Assembly: GCA_021295775.1 (NCBI GenBank)
Contig: JAGWBS010000005.1
Coordinates: 3,576 to 67,575 of the forward strand
Reading direction: 5' to 3'
Source: Pseudomonadota bacterium
GTDB lineage: Bacteria > Myxococcota_A > UBA9160 > SZUA-336
Length of the DNA stretch: 64,000 bases
Part shown: in pieces, positions 13,284-24,592 of the stretch
How the letters are laid out: every line of letters starts with the position of its first letter
Numbering within the stretch: position 1 is the stretch's first letter
Program-made: the position numbers and the translations under genes
Notes under the pieces: model-generated
What the model was told of the DNA's origin: nothing
Databases searched by the model: none
Seen by the model: the letters and a program-made list of their open reading frames with translations, nothing else

Positions 13284-14879
13284 TCAGGAGTCCGCGGGGT
13301 CGAGGCGGACGATCAGGCTGCCGGCGCGGTGCTCGATCAGGACCAGGACTTCGCCCGAGGGACCGATCTCGACGTCGCGGAAGCGGCCGAGGCCCTGGAT
13401 GAGCGTTTCCGTGTGCCGGACGCCGTTCTCGTCGAGCACTACGCGGTAGAGATCGGTCTTCTTCAGCGTGGCGACCAGCAGTTGGTCGCGCCAGCGGGGG
13501 AAGGAGTCGCCGCGGTAGAAGACGATGCTCGACAGGCCGGGCGAGGGCGTCCAGTCGAAGAACGTCGGCTCCAGCGCGGCCGGGTCGAACTCGATGCCGT
13601 ACTTCTCGGCGTAGCGGATCGGAAGGCCGTCGTAGTCCACGCCCAGGCTCGCCAGCGGCCAGCCGTAGTTCAGGCCGGCGCGCAGGATATTGATCTCGTC
13701 CCCGCCGCGCGGTCCGTGCTCGGACTCCCACAGCGCGCCCGTGGTCCAGTTGTAGGCGAGCCCCTGCGGGTTGCGGTGCCCGAGAGTGTAGGTGGAGGGA
13801 AGCGCGCCCGGTTCGTCGATCCAAGGGTTGTCGGCGGGCACGCGGCCGTCGTCGTGCAGGCGGTGGATCTTCCCGTCGGGCATGCCCAGGTCCTGGACGC
13901 GGCGGTAGTCCACGAACACGCCGACGCTCAGATAGACGTGGCCGCGGTCGTCGAACTCGATGCGCGCGCCGGCTCCGTTCTCCAGCCCGTCCAGGTAGGT
14001 CTCCCGGGGCGCCTCCCAGACGGTCTCCTGGTCGGTCCAGACGGGACCCTCGAGGCGGCCGCGGACCAGCTTGAGCATGGTGACCTGCTTGCCGGTCTCG
14101 CGGCTGAGTTCGTTGCAGTCTTGGCAGCGGTCGCCGTAGGAGAGATAGATCCAGCCGTTCCGCTCGTAGTCGGGATGCACGGCCACCTCGTGCGCCCAGC
14201 CGGACCCGGCATAGGTGGTGCCGCGCAGCACGCTGTCGCTGTGGAAGCGCGGCGTGCCGGTCACGCGCGTGGTGACCGCGCCGTCGGCCGAGACCACGCT
14301 CAGGCCGCGCATCTTCTCGGCGACCAGGATGCGGCCGTCGGGCAGCGGCGCGATCGAGTAGGCCTCTTCGAATCCGCCGGCCAGCTCGCGCAGCGAAAAG
14401 CGGTGCAGTTCGCTGGCGATCGGCCGGTCGGGGATCTGCGGGGGCTCGCCCACGCCCCGGCCCGCCGCGCCCGTGTCGACTTCGCGCTTCTCCGACAGGT
14501 AGATGGCGAGTCCACGGATGTCCTCCGCCGAGAGCGCGGCCGTCCAGGCGGGCATGCCCTTGTCCGGAGCGCCTTCGGCGATGCTCCGGGTCAGCGCGGC
14601 GACCGAGTCGCCCTGCGCCAGCGTCTCGGCCAGCAGCGACGGTCCCTGCGCCGCCCCTTCGAGCTGGGCTCCGTGGCAGACCGCGCAGTGCCGGGCGTAG
14701 ATGCCGCCCATCAGGTCGGGCAGCACCCAGGCGTCGCGGGCCTGCTTGTCGGACACGTTCTCGAGCGCGCCGACTGCGGGCGGAGGCGCGGCTTCCTCCG
14801 CCAGGGCCGCGGGGCCGGCGGGGACGGCCGCCAGCAGGACGGCCAGGGCGAGCGGAAAGAGCGTCGGTGGGGTGGACAT
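13284..14879 (-). CDS. Cytochrome c fused to PQQ-dependent sugar (glucose/sorbosone-type) dehydrogenase
   Basis: Signal peptide, CAVCH haem motif near N-terminus, then propeller: EEAYSIAPLPDGRILVAEKMRGL...HEVAVHPDYERNGWIYLSYGD...GHRNPQGLAYN...ALWESEHGPRGGDEIN. Confidence 0.9.
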   Translation of the reverse strand: MSTPPTLFPLALAVLLAAVPAGPAALAEEAAPPPAVGALENVSDKQARDAWVLPDLMGGIYARHCAVCHGAQLEGAAQGPSLLAETLAQGDSVAALTRSIAEGAPDKGMPAWTAALSAEDIRGLAIYLSEKREVDTGAAGRGVGEPPQIPDRPIASELHRFSLRELAGGFEEAYSIAPLPDGRILVAEKMRGLSVVSADGAVTTRVTGTPRFHSDSVLRGTTYAGSGWAHEVAVHPDYERNGWIYLSYGDRCQDCNELSRETGKQVTMLKLVRGRLEGPVWTDQETVWEAPRETYLDGLENGAGARIEFDDRGHVYLSVGVFVDYRRVQDLGMPDGKIHRLHDDGRVPADNPWIDEPGALPSTYTLGHRNPQGLAYNWTTGALWESEHGPRGGDEINILRAGLNYGWPLASLGVDYDGLPIRYAEKYGIEFDPAALEPTFFDWTPSPGLSSIVFYRGDSFPRWRDQLLVATLKKTDLYRVVLDENGVRHTETLIQGLGRFRDVEIGPSGEVLVLIEHRAGSLIVRLDPADS

Positions 14880-14897
14880 GCGGCCTGGAATTTAAAC

Positions 14898-14927
14898 CCC
14901 ACTCCCGGCCTCGTGGCCGGGAGTGGG
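14898..14927 (-). terminator. Hairpin terminator between glnB and the sugar dehydrogenase
   Basis: 13-bp perfect stem CCCACTCCCGGCC-TCGT-GGCCGGGAGTGGG; on the minus strand followed by TTTAAATT. Confidence 0.6.
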
Positions 14928-14985
14928 ACCCCCTGACGGCAGAGGAGGGAATGGGTTCTGTCGACAGAGAAAAAGGGCGGGGATC

Positions 14986-16837
<1,852 letters not shown>

Positions 16838-16843
16838 CGGCGG

Positions 16844-17926
16844 TCAGGGTAGCTTGTACAGCCGCTGGCAGGTGTCGGCGGTCACCTTGCGGATCGTCTC
16901 CTCGCCCAGCTCGCCCATGCTCTCTTCGATCGCCTCGTAGGAGTTCGGCCAGGTGCTGTCCGGGTGAGGATAGTCGCAGGCCCACATAAAGTTGTCGGCG
17001 CCCAGCAGCGGAATCAGCGCCGTGCCGTGCGGCTCCTCTTCGAAGGTGGCGTAGATCTGGCGGGAGAAGATTTCGCCGGGCCGGGTCTGGATGCAGGCGT
17101 CGCCATAGGGCACGCAGTGCTTCTCGAACTGGTCGTCCATGCGCCCGACGAAGTAGGGCAGCCAGCCGATGCCCGACTCGGCCAGCACCAGCTTGAGCGT
17201 CGGGTAGCTCTCCAGCGCGCCCATGAAGATCATCAGCGCCAGCGGCTCGTCCAGCTGCAGCGGGACGACCGACGAGTAGGGGGCGCGCTCGCGGACGTCC
17301 ATCGGGCTGAGCCGGGTGCCGCGGCCGATGTGGAAGCTGATCGGCACGTCCGCGGCGCTCACCGCCGCCCACAGCGGGTGCCAGGAGTCGTCCCTCAACT
17401 CCAGCTCGAACGGGTTGATGATCGCGCCTTTGTGTCCCAGCTGCATGCAGCGCTCGAACTCTTCGATGGCCTCGTCTACCGAACCGGTCGGCAGGAACGG
17501 CAGCGCACTCAGCCGGTCGGGGGCGTAGGCGTTGAACTCCTCCGCGGCCCACTGGTTCCAGGCGCGCAGCACTTCGCGCTGGACCCCGGGGTCCTTGATC
17601 GGAAAGCCGGTCAGCGAGCCCGCGCCGTACACGATCGAGGCCTGGATCCCGTCCCGGTCCATGTCCTCCAGGCGCTGCTCGGGATTCGACGGGCGGAAGC
17701 CGTCGTCCTCCAGGTCCGGCACCCGGCTCAGCGCGGTGACCCGCGGGTCCATCTTCCCCGACACGCCCATCGGGCGGCCGTCGACCATCCACATCGGCTG
17801 GCCTTTGCCCTCGACCACGTGCGGGCCGATCTCCCGCAGCCTGCTCGGCAGCCGCGAACTCCACAGGTCGCGCGGCACGTTCGGCAGGTCGAGATGGTCG
17901 TCGCACGAGTACAGGGGATGGTTCAT
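16844..17926 (-). CDS. Amidohydrolase (ACMSD-type, Amidohydro_2)
   Basis: YSCDDHLDLPNVPRDLWSSRLPSRLREIGPHVV...ESGIGWLPYFVGRMDDQFEKH...NFMWACDYPHPDSTWPNS. Confidence 0.85.
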   Translation of the reverse strand: MNHPLYSCDDHLDLPNVPRDLWSSRLPSRLREIGPHVVEGKGQPMWMVDGRPMGVSGKMDPRVTALSRVPDLEDDGFRPSNPEQRLEDMDRDGIQASIVYGAGSLTGFPIKDPGVQREVLRAWNQWAAEEFNAYAPDRLSALPFLPTGSVDEAIEEFERCMQLGHKGAIINPFELELRDDSWHPLWAAVSAADVPISFHIGRGTRLSPMDVRERAPYSSVVPLQLDEPLALMIFMGALESYPTLKLVLAESGIGWLPYFVGRMDDQFEKHCVPYGDACIQTRPGEIFSRQIYATFEEEPHGTALIPLLGADNFMWACDYPHPDSTWPNSYEAIEESMGELGEETIRKVTADTCQRLYKLP

Positions 17927-18152
17927 GCGGGTCCTCGGCGGGTCGGAAGCGCCCTCGCGGGCATTTTGACCCAGCCGGGGGCATTTGGGGGCGCGACTGG
18001 TCGGGCGCCGGCGTCGCCCGACCCGCGGGGGAGGCGCCCGCGGAAGCCTGGGCCGCCGGCCTTTCGGCTATGCTGCCCGGCGTCGCGGCCCGTCCGGGCC
18101 GGGAGCCCCGCGCGGGGAGCCGCGGCGGAGCTTCCAGCGCACGGAGGATTCG

Positions 18153-19319
18153 GTGGCCGACGACCCCAACGCACATCTGACCGCGAACGACGAACACTAC
18201 GCCGAGCAGTCGCCGCTCGCCCCGCTCGACGACCACCTGGTCCACCAGACCCCGGACCCGGTGCGGGTGATGTGGACCAGCGACGCCCGCGCCTACGAGC
18301 GCTACTGGGTCACCACCCAGGACCGCGTCGGCGACCTGCTGATGGTCTTCGGAGGCGGCTTCTACCCGAACCTGGACACGGCCGACGCCTACGCGATCGT
18401 CAACTACAAGGGCCGGCACACCACCGTGCGAGGCCACCGGCGGCTCGGCTCCGACCGCATGGACCTGTCGGTCGGACCGATCAAGCCGACCATCCTGCAA
18501 GGCCTGCGCACTTGGCGCTACGTGCTCGAGGACAACCCCTACGGGATCAGCTTCGACATCCGCTGGCACGACACCAAGCGCCAGTCGTTCTGGTATCTGG
18601 GCCCGGCCGGCGGGGGCTTTCAGCCCGACGGCCGGCGCCAGCAGGCGACCTCGGGCTTCGAGGGCTTCGGGGTGGCCGAGGGCTGGGTCCGGATCGGCGA
18701 CGAGCGCATCGAGATCACGCCCGACAAGCACCACGGCACCCGCGACCGCCACTGGGGCACACGCGACGGCGTCGGCGGGCCGCGCCACTACCTGGGGGAG
18801 CGCAAGCGCGAGTTCGGGCCCGAGGGCGCGGGCGGCGGCCAGTGGGTGGAGTTCGACGACTGGTCGATGTGGATGGGCCGGGTCTTCTACAGCTTCGGCG
18901 ACCCGCGACCCAACGAGGGCTACGTGCGGACGGTCGACCGCAAGCTCAAGTTCGAGCCCGACACGCTGCTCTTCAAGGAGGGCGTGATCACCAACGTGCT
19001 GCCGTCGGGAGAGAGCCGTGAGTTCCACTTCCGGCGGCTGGGCAACCAGATCGCGTTCCTGCGCTGCGGCATGTACGACGGCACCCCCGACAAGAACATC
19101 TGGAAGGGCGAGTACGTCGGCGAGCTGGTGATCGACGGCGAGACCTACGACGTCAACCGGCCCCAGGTCCGCGCCAAGCTGATCGGCAACGACGTGCACC
19201 ACTGCCGGATGACCACCAGCGACGGGCAGGAAGTCTCGTGCATCTTCGAGCCGCACGAGCCGGGCGCCTACGAATACTGCCGCGACGGCCGGCCGGGCTG
19301 GACGCTCTGGGAGGACTAG
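18153..19319 (+). CDS. Conserved protein of unknown function, possible AttH/CrtC-like beta-barrel
   Basis: GTG start; 388 aa with repeated WxxGTRDxxGG/WxxxDDWSMWMGR-type aromatic motifs; family not firmly recognised. Confidence 0.5.
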   Translation: MADDPNAHLTANDEHYAEQSPLAPLDDHLVHQTPDPVRVMWTSDARAYERYWVTTQDRVGDLLMVFGGGFYPNLDTADAYAIVNYKGRHTTVRGHRRLGSDRMDLSVGPIKPTILQGLRTWRYVLEDNPYGISFDIRWHDTKRQSFWYLGPAGGGFQPDGRRQQATSGFEGFGVAEGWVRIGDERIEITPDKHHGTRDRHWGTRDGVGGPRHYLGERKREFGPEGAGGGQWVEFDDWSMWMGRVFYSFGDPRPNEGYVRTVDRKLKFEPDTLLFKEGVITNVLPSGESREFHFRRLGNQIAFLRCGMYDGTPDKNIWKGEYVGELVIDGETYDVNRPQVRAKLIGNDVHHCRMTTSDGQEVSCIFEPHEPGAYEYCRDGRPGWTLWED

Positions 19320-19349
19320 CGGGACGGACGGCGCAACCGCGGGACGCCG

Positions 19350-20420
19350 CTAGCGCGGCGCCCGGTCCAGCAGGACCTGCAGGCGTTCCACCGCGAAGCC
19401 GCCGTAGACGCGGTCTTCCGGGATGGGGGCGCCCTCCGCGCGCATGCGCTTCATGATCCGCAGCACCGCCAGGCCGCGCCAGAGGGTGGCGAAGACCTCG
19501 TTGTAGTGGAAGCGCCGGACCGTCCGGCCGCTGCGGGCTTCGTACTCTTCGACCAGCTCTTCTGCCGTCGGCGTGCCCGGCAGGGCCGGCACGCCCCGGC
19601 CCTCCCAGGCCCGGCGGTCGGAGACGTACAGGGAGGCGAGGTCGAGCTCCGGGTCGCCGATGCAGGCCAGCTCCCAGTCCAGCAGAGCGGTCAGCCGCTC
19701 CGGCCCCTGGTAGAGCGCGTTGCCGAGCTTGGCGTCGCCCCAGCACAGCGCCGTCCGCTCGGGGACGTATCGGTGCTCGCGCAGCCAGGCGAGGGCGTCC
19801 TCGAACACGGGGTAGGACTCGCCCGGCCGGTCCTTGATCCAGCTCTCCAGAAACCAGGTCCAGTAGTCGAGCTGGGCGCTCAGGGGATCGTCGTCGGCGT
19901 CCGCGCCGAGCACGAAGTCGACTCCCAGCTCGCGCCAGTCGAGTTCGTGCAGGGCCGCCAGGGCCTCGAGCAGGTCCGACCACATGCCCCGGCGCAGTTC
20001 GGGAGTCGCGTCCCTGTACAGGCCCGTGGCGTGGTAGGTGGAGGGGTTCTCGGTCGGCGCCTCTCCCTCCACCTGGTGCATCACGTAGAAGGGCGCGCCC
20101 AGCACCGCGGGGTCTTCTTCGAGCCAGAGCATTTCCGGGACCGGCACTCCAGGCTGACCGTGCAGCGCGCTCAGCAGGCGGAACTGCGACGCCAGGTCGT
20201 ACTCCGGGAAGACGCCCGGGCCCTCGGGCGTCGAGCGCAGCACCGCGCCGAGCCGCCGGGGCGTGCCGGCCTCGCTCCACTCGATCTCGAAGAGCTGGGT
20301 CTCGCTCGATGCGCCCGCGCCGGGACGCCGCAGTCCGGAGACCGTCAGTTCTTCGGCGTGCGGCAGCCGGGCGGCGAGCCAGCTCTCGAGGATCCGCTCC
20401 AGCTCGCTCGAACTCGGCAT
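19350..20420 (-). CDS. Phosphotransferase family protein (APH/acyl-CoA-DH-associated kinase fold)
   Basis: ALCWGDAKLGNALYQGPERLTALLDWELACIGDPELDLA (Brenner/DWE motifs of APH family). Confidence 0.88.
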   Translation of the reverse strand: MPSSSELERILESWLAARLPHAEELTVSGLRRPGAGASSETQLFEIEWSEAGTPRRLGAVLRSTPEGPGVFPEYDLASQFRLLSALHGQPGVPVPEMLWLEEDPAVLGAPFYVMHQVEGEAPTENPSTYHATGLYRDATPELRRGMWSDLLEALAALHELDWRELGVDFVLGADADDDPLSAQLDYWTWFLESWIKDRPGESYPVFEDALAWLREHRYVPERTALCWGDAKLGNALYQGPERLTALLDWELACIGDPELDLASLYVSDRRAWEGRGVPALPGTPTAEELVEEYEARSGRTVRRFHYNEVFATLWRGLAVLRIMKRMRAEGAPIPEDRVYGGFAVERLQVLLDRAPR

Positions 20421-20634
20421 CGACGCATCCTACCCGGGCGCGTCCCGGGGTGCCCGCCGGCCGCAGGCCGGGCCGGTTGCCGTCCGGAAAGCGGCCGCGA
20501 CCTTCGACGTTCGGCGGAAACCGGTCGAGCGTTTCGCCTTCGGAGAGCAGCCGGCGGTATCCCTCCGGAGCTCGGGTTGTCCGCGGCCCGTCGATGCCTG
20601 CATGATGGTCGGCGCCCGGTGCGGCCTGTCCCCC

Positions 20635-22392
20635 ATGCGGGCAGGGAGAATGCGGATGCGAGCGGGCGTCGGGAAGTTCTTGGTTTTCGCGCTGGCCCTG
20701 GCCGCATCCTGGATCGTGGGGTCGAACGTGCCCCCGACCTGGACTGTCGAGCGGATCACGCTGGACGTCCACGCGGACGCGGACGGCGGGCTCTACTACG
20801 TGCGCGGGGGTGAGACCGTCCACTTCGATCCGGTGCCGATCGAAAGCGCCCAGCTCGATCCCGCCCTGGCGGAGACCTGGACAGATGCGCCATCCGTCCG
20901 GCGGGAATTCGTCTCGGCGACGGAAACGCGCGACGGCCGGGCCACAACCGCCTACTACCAGCTCGAGGCGAAGTATCACTGGGGCTACTGGTCGCTGCTG
21001 CCCGCCGCGATCGCGGTGCTCCTATGCTGGCTGACGCGCGAGCCCGTCACCTCTCTGTTGGGCGGAATCGTGTCCGGAGCGCTGCTCCTGACCCGCTACG
21101 ACCTGACGGGCGAGGTCCTGATCCCCTCGATCGCGACCACCAACGCCGCGGGCGTGCTGGTTCTCTACCTGTGGCTGCTGGGAGGGCTGCTGGGCGTCTG
21201 GTCGCGCACGGGCGCGGCTAAGGCCTTCGCCGAATTCATGGCCGCGCGCTTCGTGCGCGGCCCCCGCAGCGCCAAGCTCGTCGCCTGGATGCTGGGCGTG
21301 ATCTTCTTTCAGGGCGGGACGGTCAGCACCGTGCTGGTCGGAACGACGGTCAAGCCGATCGCGGACCAGGAGAGGGTCAGCCACGAGGAACTGGCCTACG
21401 TGGTCGACTCGACCGCCTCGCCCATCGCCTCTCAGCTCGCCTTCAACGCCTGGCCTGGATACGTGCAGGCGTTCATCTTCGTCTCCGGGGTGGGCTTCCT
21501 GGCGACCGAGGCCGACCGAATCGCCTTCTTCTTCCAGAGCGTGCCCTTCTGCTTCTACGCCATCTTCGCGGTGCTGAACACCTTCCTGCTCAGCGTCGAA
21601 AAGCCCTTCTTCCTGGGCGGGCGGATGCGGGCGGCGATGGAGCGCTCCCGAACCACCGGCCGGCTGGACGCGGAGGGCTCGGATCCCCTGAGTTCCAGGG
21701 AGCTGCAGAGCAGCAACGTCCCCGCCGGCTACACCCCGCACGTGCTGGAGTTCTTTCTGCCGCTGGTCACGCTGATCGGCATCGCGGTGGGCACCTTCGT
21801 GCTCGGCGGATCGCCCAACGTGCACTGGGCCTTCGGCGCCGCGCTGCTGCTGGCCGCGGGCATGGCCCTGGCCAAGGGCATGTCCCTCAAGGACCTGATC
21901 GCGGGCTTCCACGACGGCATCAAGGGCGTGGTGCTCGGCTCGGTGATCCTGCTTCTCGCCATCACCATCGGCGGCATCAGCCAGGAGACCGGCGGGGGAA
22001 TCTTCCTGGTCGAGCAGCTCGGCGAGAGCGTGCCCTACTTCCTGCTGCCGGTCCTGCTGCAGCTCATGACCATGGTCATCGCGTTCTCGACCGGCACGAG
22101 CTGGGGCACCTACGCGGTGGCCTTTCCACTGGCCATGCCGCTGGCCTGGGCGGTGGCGGGCGCGCAGGGCCTGGCGCATCCCGAGCTCTTCATGACGCTC
22201 TGCTTCGCTGCCGTCATGGACGGCAGCGTCTACGGCGACCAGTCCGCGCCGATCTCGGACACGACCGTGCTCAGCTCGGTGTGCACCGGCTGCGACCTGA
22301 TGGACCACGTAAAGACCCAGATTCCCCAGGCGAGCGTCGCCGCCGCGCTCGCGGCCGCCTGCTGGACGGTCCTGGCTTACTTCACCGCCTGA
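20635..22392 (+). CDS. NhaC-family Na+/H+ antiporter-like membrane protein with N-terminal extension
   Basis: Multiple TM segments; AITIGGISQETGGGIFL, FSTGTSWGTYAVAFPLAMPLAW, MDGSVYGDQSAPISDTTVLSS signatures. Confidence 0.85.
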   Translation: MRAGRMRMRAGVGKFLVFALALAASWIVGSNVPPTWTVERITLDVHADADGGLYYVRGGETVHFDPVPIESAQLDPALAETWTDAPSVRREFVSATETRDGRATTAYYQLEAKYHWGYWSLLPAAIAVLLCWLTREPVTSLLGGIVSGALLLTRYDLTGEVLIPSIATTNAAGVLVLYLWLLGGLLGVWSRTGAAKAFAEFMAARFVRGPRSAKLVAWMLGVIFFQGGTVSTVLVGTTVKPIADQERVSHEELAYVVDSTASPIASQLAFNAWPGYVQAFIFVSGVGFLATEADRIAFFFQSVPFCFYAIFAVLNTFLLSVEKPFFLGGRMRAAMERSRTTGRLDAEGSDPLSSRELQSSNVPAGYTPHVLEFFLPLVTLIGIAVGTFVLGGSPNVHWAFGAALLLAAGMALAKGMSLKDLIAGFHDGIKGVVLGSVILLLAITIGGISQETGGGIFLVEQLGESVPYFLLPVLLQLMTMVIAFSTGTSWGTYAVAFPLAMPLAWAVAGAQGLAHPELFMTLCFAAVMDGSVYGDQSAPISDTTVLSSVCTGCDLMDHVKTQIPQASVAAALAAACWTVLAYFTA

Positions 22393-22422
22393 CCCGGGAA
22401 CCCGCACCACGGGAGACGTCGC

Positions 22423-23523
22423 ATGACCGACCACAAGATCGTTTCCGCCGACGACCACATGGACCTGCACGTGCTGCCGCCCGATCTCTTCGAGCGGCGC
22501 CTGCCGCGGGAGTGGCGCGAGCGGGCGCCGCGCGTGGAGACGAACGACCGGGGAATGTTCTGGACGGTCGACGGCAAGGTGATGGGGTCGGCGGGCCCGC
22601 AGAAGGGCATGGGCATCGTCTGGGCGTTCGAGAAGGCCGGCTTCGAGGACGACGGCGAACGGCCGGCGGATCCGGTGCGCCGCCTGCAGGACATGGATCT
22701 CGACGGGGTGCACGCCCAGGTGATCTACGGCTCGCCCGGCGGCCTGCCGATCGCGGACCTGGAGTTGAAGGACGCCTGCACGCGCGCCTACAACGACTGG
22801 GCGCTGGAGTTCAACTCGGCCGACCCCGAGCGGCTCTGTCTGCTGGCGTATCTGCCGACCCACTCGCCGGAGGCCGCCGCCACCGAGGCGGAGCGGGTGG
22901 CTCGGAACGGGCACCGCGGCGCCGTGATCGGGGTTTTCGAGTCCGGGGTGCCGGTCTACGACGCCGCCTGGGAACCGCTGTGGGCGATCGCCGGCGAGGC
23001 GGGCCTGCCTCTGAGCTTCCACTTCGGGGGCGGCACCAACCTGGTCCACGCCCGGCCCAACTCCTGGATGATGGCCGCCTACGTCTCGGCGCTGCCGCTG
23101 CAGCTCGACGAGTGCATGGCGGCGATGATTTTCTGCGGCGCGCTCGAACGCCATCCGGGCCTGCGCCTGGTGGTCGCCGAGTGCGGCATCGGCTGGCTGC
23201 CGTACTTCCTGTGGCGCATGGACCTGATGTTCGACACCTACAACCACCAGACCCGCGACTACGCGCTGAAATCCAAGCCCAGCGAGATCTTCGCCAACCA
23301 GGTCTACGTCACCTTCCAGGAGGATCCCGTCGGCGTGCCGCTGATCGGGCAGATCGGCGCGGACAACGTGATGTGGGCGTCGGACTACCCGCACCCCAAC
23401 AGCACCTTCCCGGACTCCAAGCGCGAAGTCGAGAACCTGATCGCCGCCTGCGGCCCCGAGACGGCCCGCAAGCTCACCCGAGACAACGCCGCCCGCCTCT
23501 ACGGCCTGTCGGCGGCGCTCTAG
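22423..23523 (+). CDS. Amidohydrolase (ACMSD-type)
   Basis: IVSADDHMDLHVLPPDLFERRLPREWRERAPRVE...AECGIGWLPYFLWRMDLMFD...NVMWASDYPHPNSTFPDS. Confidence 0.87.
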   Translation: MTDHKIVSADDHMDLHVLPPDLFERRLPREWRERAPRVETNDRGMFWTVDGKVMGSAGPQKGMGIVWAFEKAGFEDDGERPADPVRRLQDMDLDGVHAQVIYGSPGGLPIADLELKDACTRAYNDWALEFNSADPERLCLLAYLPTHSPEAAATEAERVARNGHRGAVIGVFESGVPVYDAAWEPLWAIAGEAGLPLSFHFGGGTNLVHARPNSWMMAAYVSALPLQLDECMAAMIFCGALERHPGLRLVVAECGIGWLPYFLWRMDLMFDTYNHQTRDYALKSKPSEIFANQVYVTFQEDPVGVPLIGQIGADNVMWASDYPHPNSTFPDSKREVENLIAACGPETARKLTRDNAARLYGLSAAL

Positions 23524-23610
23524 CGCCGGCTGGCGCGCGGATCGGATCGCCGCCCGGCGGCCCGACCCGGATCGGCTCGGAGCCCCGGTCAGCCGGAAGC
23601 GGGCCCGCGA

Positions 23611-23673
23611 TCAGCGCGGGGCCGAGCGTTCGGACAGGTCGAGGATTCGGAATCCGGCCAGAGGCGCCGGCAT
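23611..23673 (-). pseudogene. Possible CaiB/BaiF CoA-transferase N-terminal relic
   Basis: Minus-strand MPAPLAGFRILDLSERSAPR* resembles the CaiB/BaiF start (LAGxRVLDLS), then stops. Confidence 0.35.
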
Positions 23674-23789
23674 CGTTGGGCTTCCGCGGCGGTGGGGACG
23701 GGCCGCATCGGAGAAGGCCGCGGAGCGCCCACCCGACGGCGGGATCCGCTTTGCGTCGCATCGCGTTTGGGCTATAACCCCGGCGGTCA

Positions 23790-23867
23790 GCGGCGGTAGT
23801 TCAATTTGGTTAGAGCACCAGCCTGTCACGTTGGAAGTTGCGGGTTCAAGTCCCGTCCGCCGCGCCA
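23790..23867 (+). tRNA. tRNA-Asp (anticodon GTC)
   Basis: Acceptor GCGGCGG/CCGCCGC, anticodon stem CCAGC/GTTGG with loop CTGTCAC, T-loop TTCAAGT, encoded CCA. Confidence 0.95.
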
Positions 23868-23902
23868 TACGCGCCCCGCGCGCGACCCGGGATGACGCTC
23901 CG

Positions 23903-24592
23903 GTGAGCGGCTTCGCCCGACTGCGCGGGGACGCCGAGCTGGCGGTCTACATCGACCTGAAGAGCCCCTACGCGTACCTCGCGATCGGCCCGACGCGGGA
24001 CATGGCGGCCGCGCTCGGGATCGGGATCGACTGGCGCCCGTTCACCCTGGACATCCCGAGCTATCTGGGCTCGGCGCGGCTGGACGAGAAGGGCCGGGTC
24101 TCCAGCAGCGAGCGCACGTCGTCGCAGTGGAAGCACGTCCGCTACAGCTACCTGGACGCGCGCCGCTACGCGAACCTGACGGGCAAGACGGTCCGGGGCA
24201 CGGTCAAGATCTGGGACTCGAGTCTGGCCGGCATCGCCATGCTGTGGGTCAAGCGGCGCGCTCCCGAGCGCTTCGACGCCTTCCTGGACGAACTGTACGC
24301 GCGCTTCTGGCGCCGAGACCTCGACATCGAGAGTCTGGGCGCTCTCGCATCGCTGCTGGACGAGAGCGGCTGCGACGCCGACGGCTTCCGCGGCTACGCC
24401 GCCGGGCCGGGCCGGACCGACCACGACGATCTCAACCGCGCCGCGTTCGACGCGGGCGTGTTCGGCGTACCGACCTATCTGGCCGGGGACGAGATGTGGT
24501 TCGGCCGCGAGCACCTGCCGCGGGTCTCCTGGCTGCTGGGACGGAAGCGGGGGCCGGTCCCCGACGTGGCCAACCGGGGGTTCGGGGCGTGA
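23903..24592 (+). CDS. DsbA-family / 2-hydroxychromene-2-carboxylate isomerase-like protein
   Basis: VYIDLKSPYAYLAIGPTRDMAAALGIGIDWRPFTLDI...GVFGVPTYLAGDEMWFGREHLPRVSWLLG. Confidence 0.82.
   Translation: MSGFARLRGDAELAVYIDLKSPYAYLAIGPTRDMAAALGIGIDWRPFTLDIPSYLGSARLDEKGRVSSSERTSSQWKHVRYSYLDARRYANLTGKTVRGTVKIWDSSLAGIAMLWVKRRAPERFDAFLDELYARFWRRDLDIESLGALASLLDESGCDADGFRGYAAGPGRTDHDDLNRAAFDAGVFGVPTYLAGDEMWFGREHLPRVSWLLGRKRGPVPDVANRGFGA

Noticed and set aside
14957-14968. Perfect 12-bp palindrome TCTGTCGACAGA between glnB and its terminator
   Set aside because: Short and in a 3' intergenic region; could be chance or a minor hairpin, no further support
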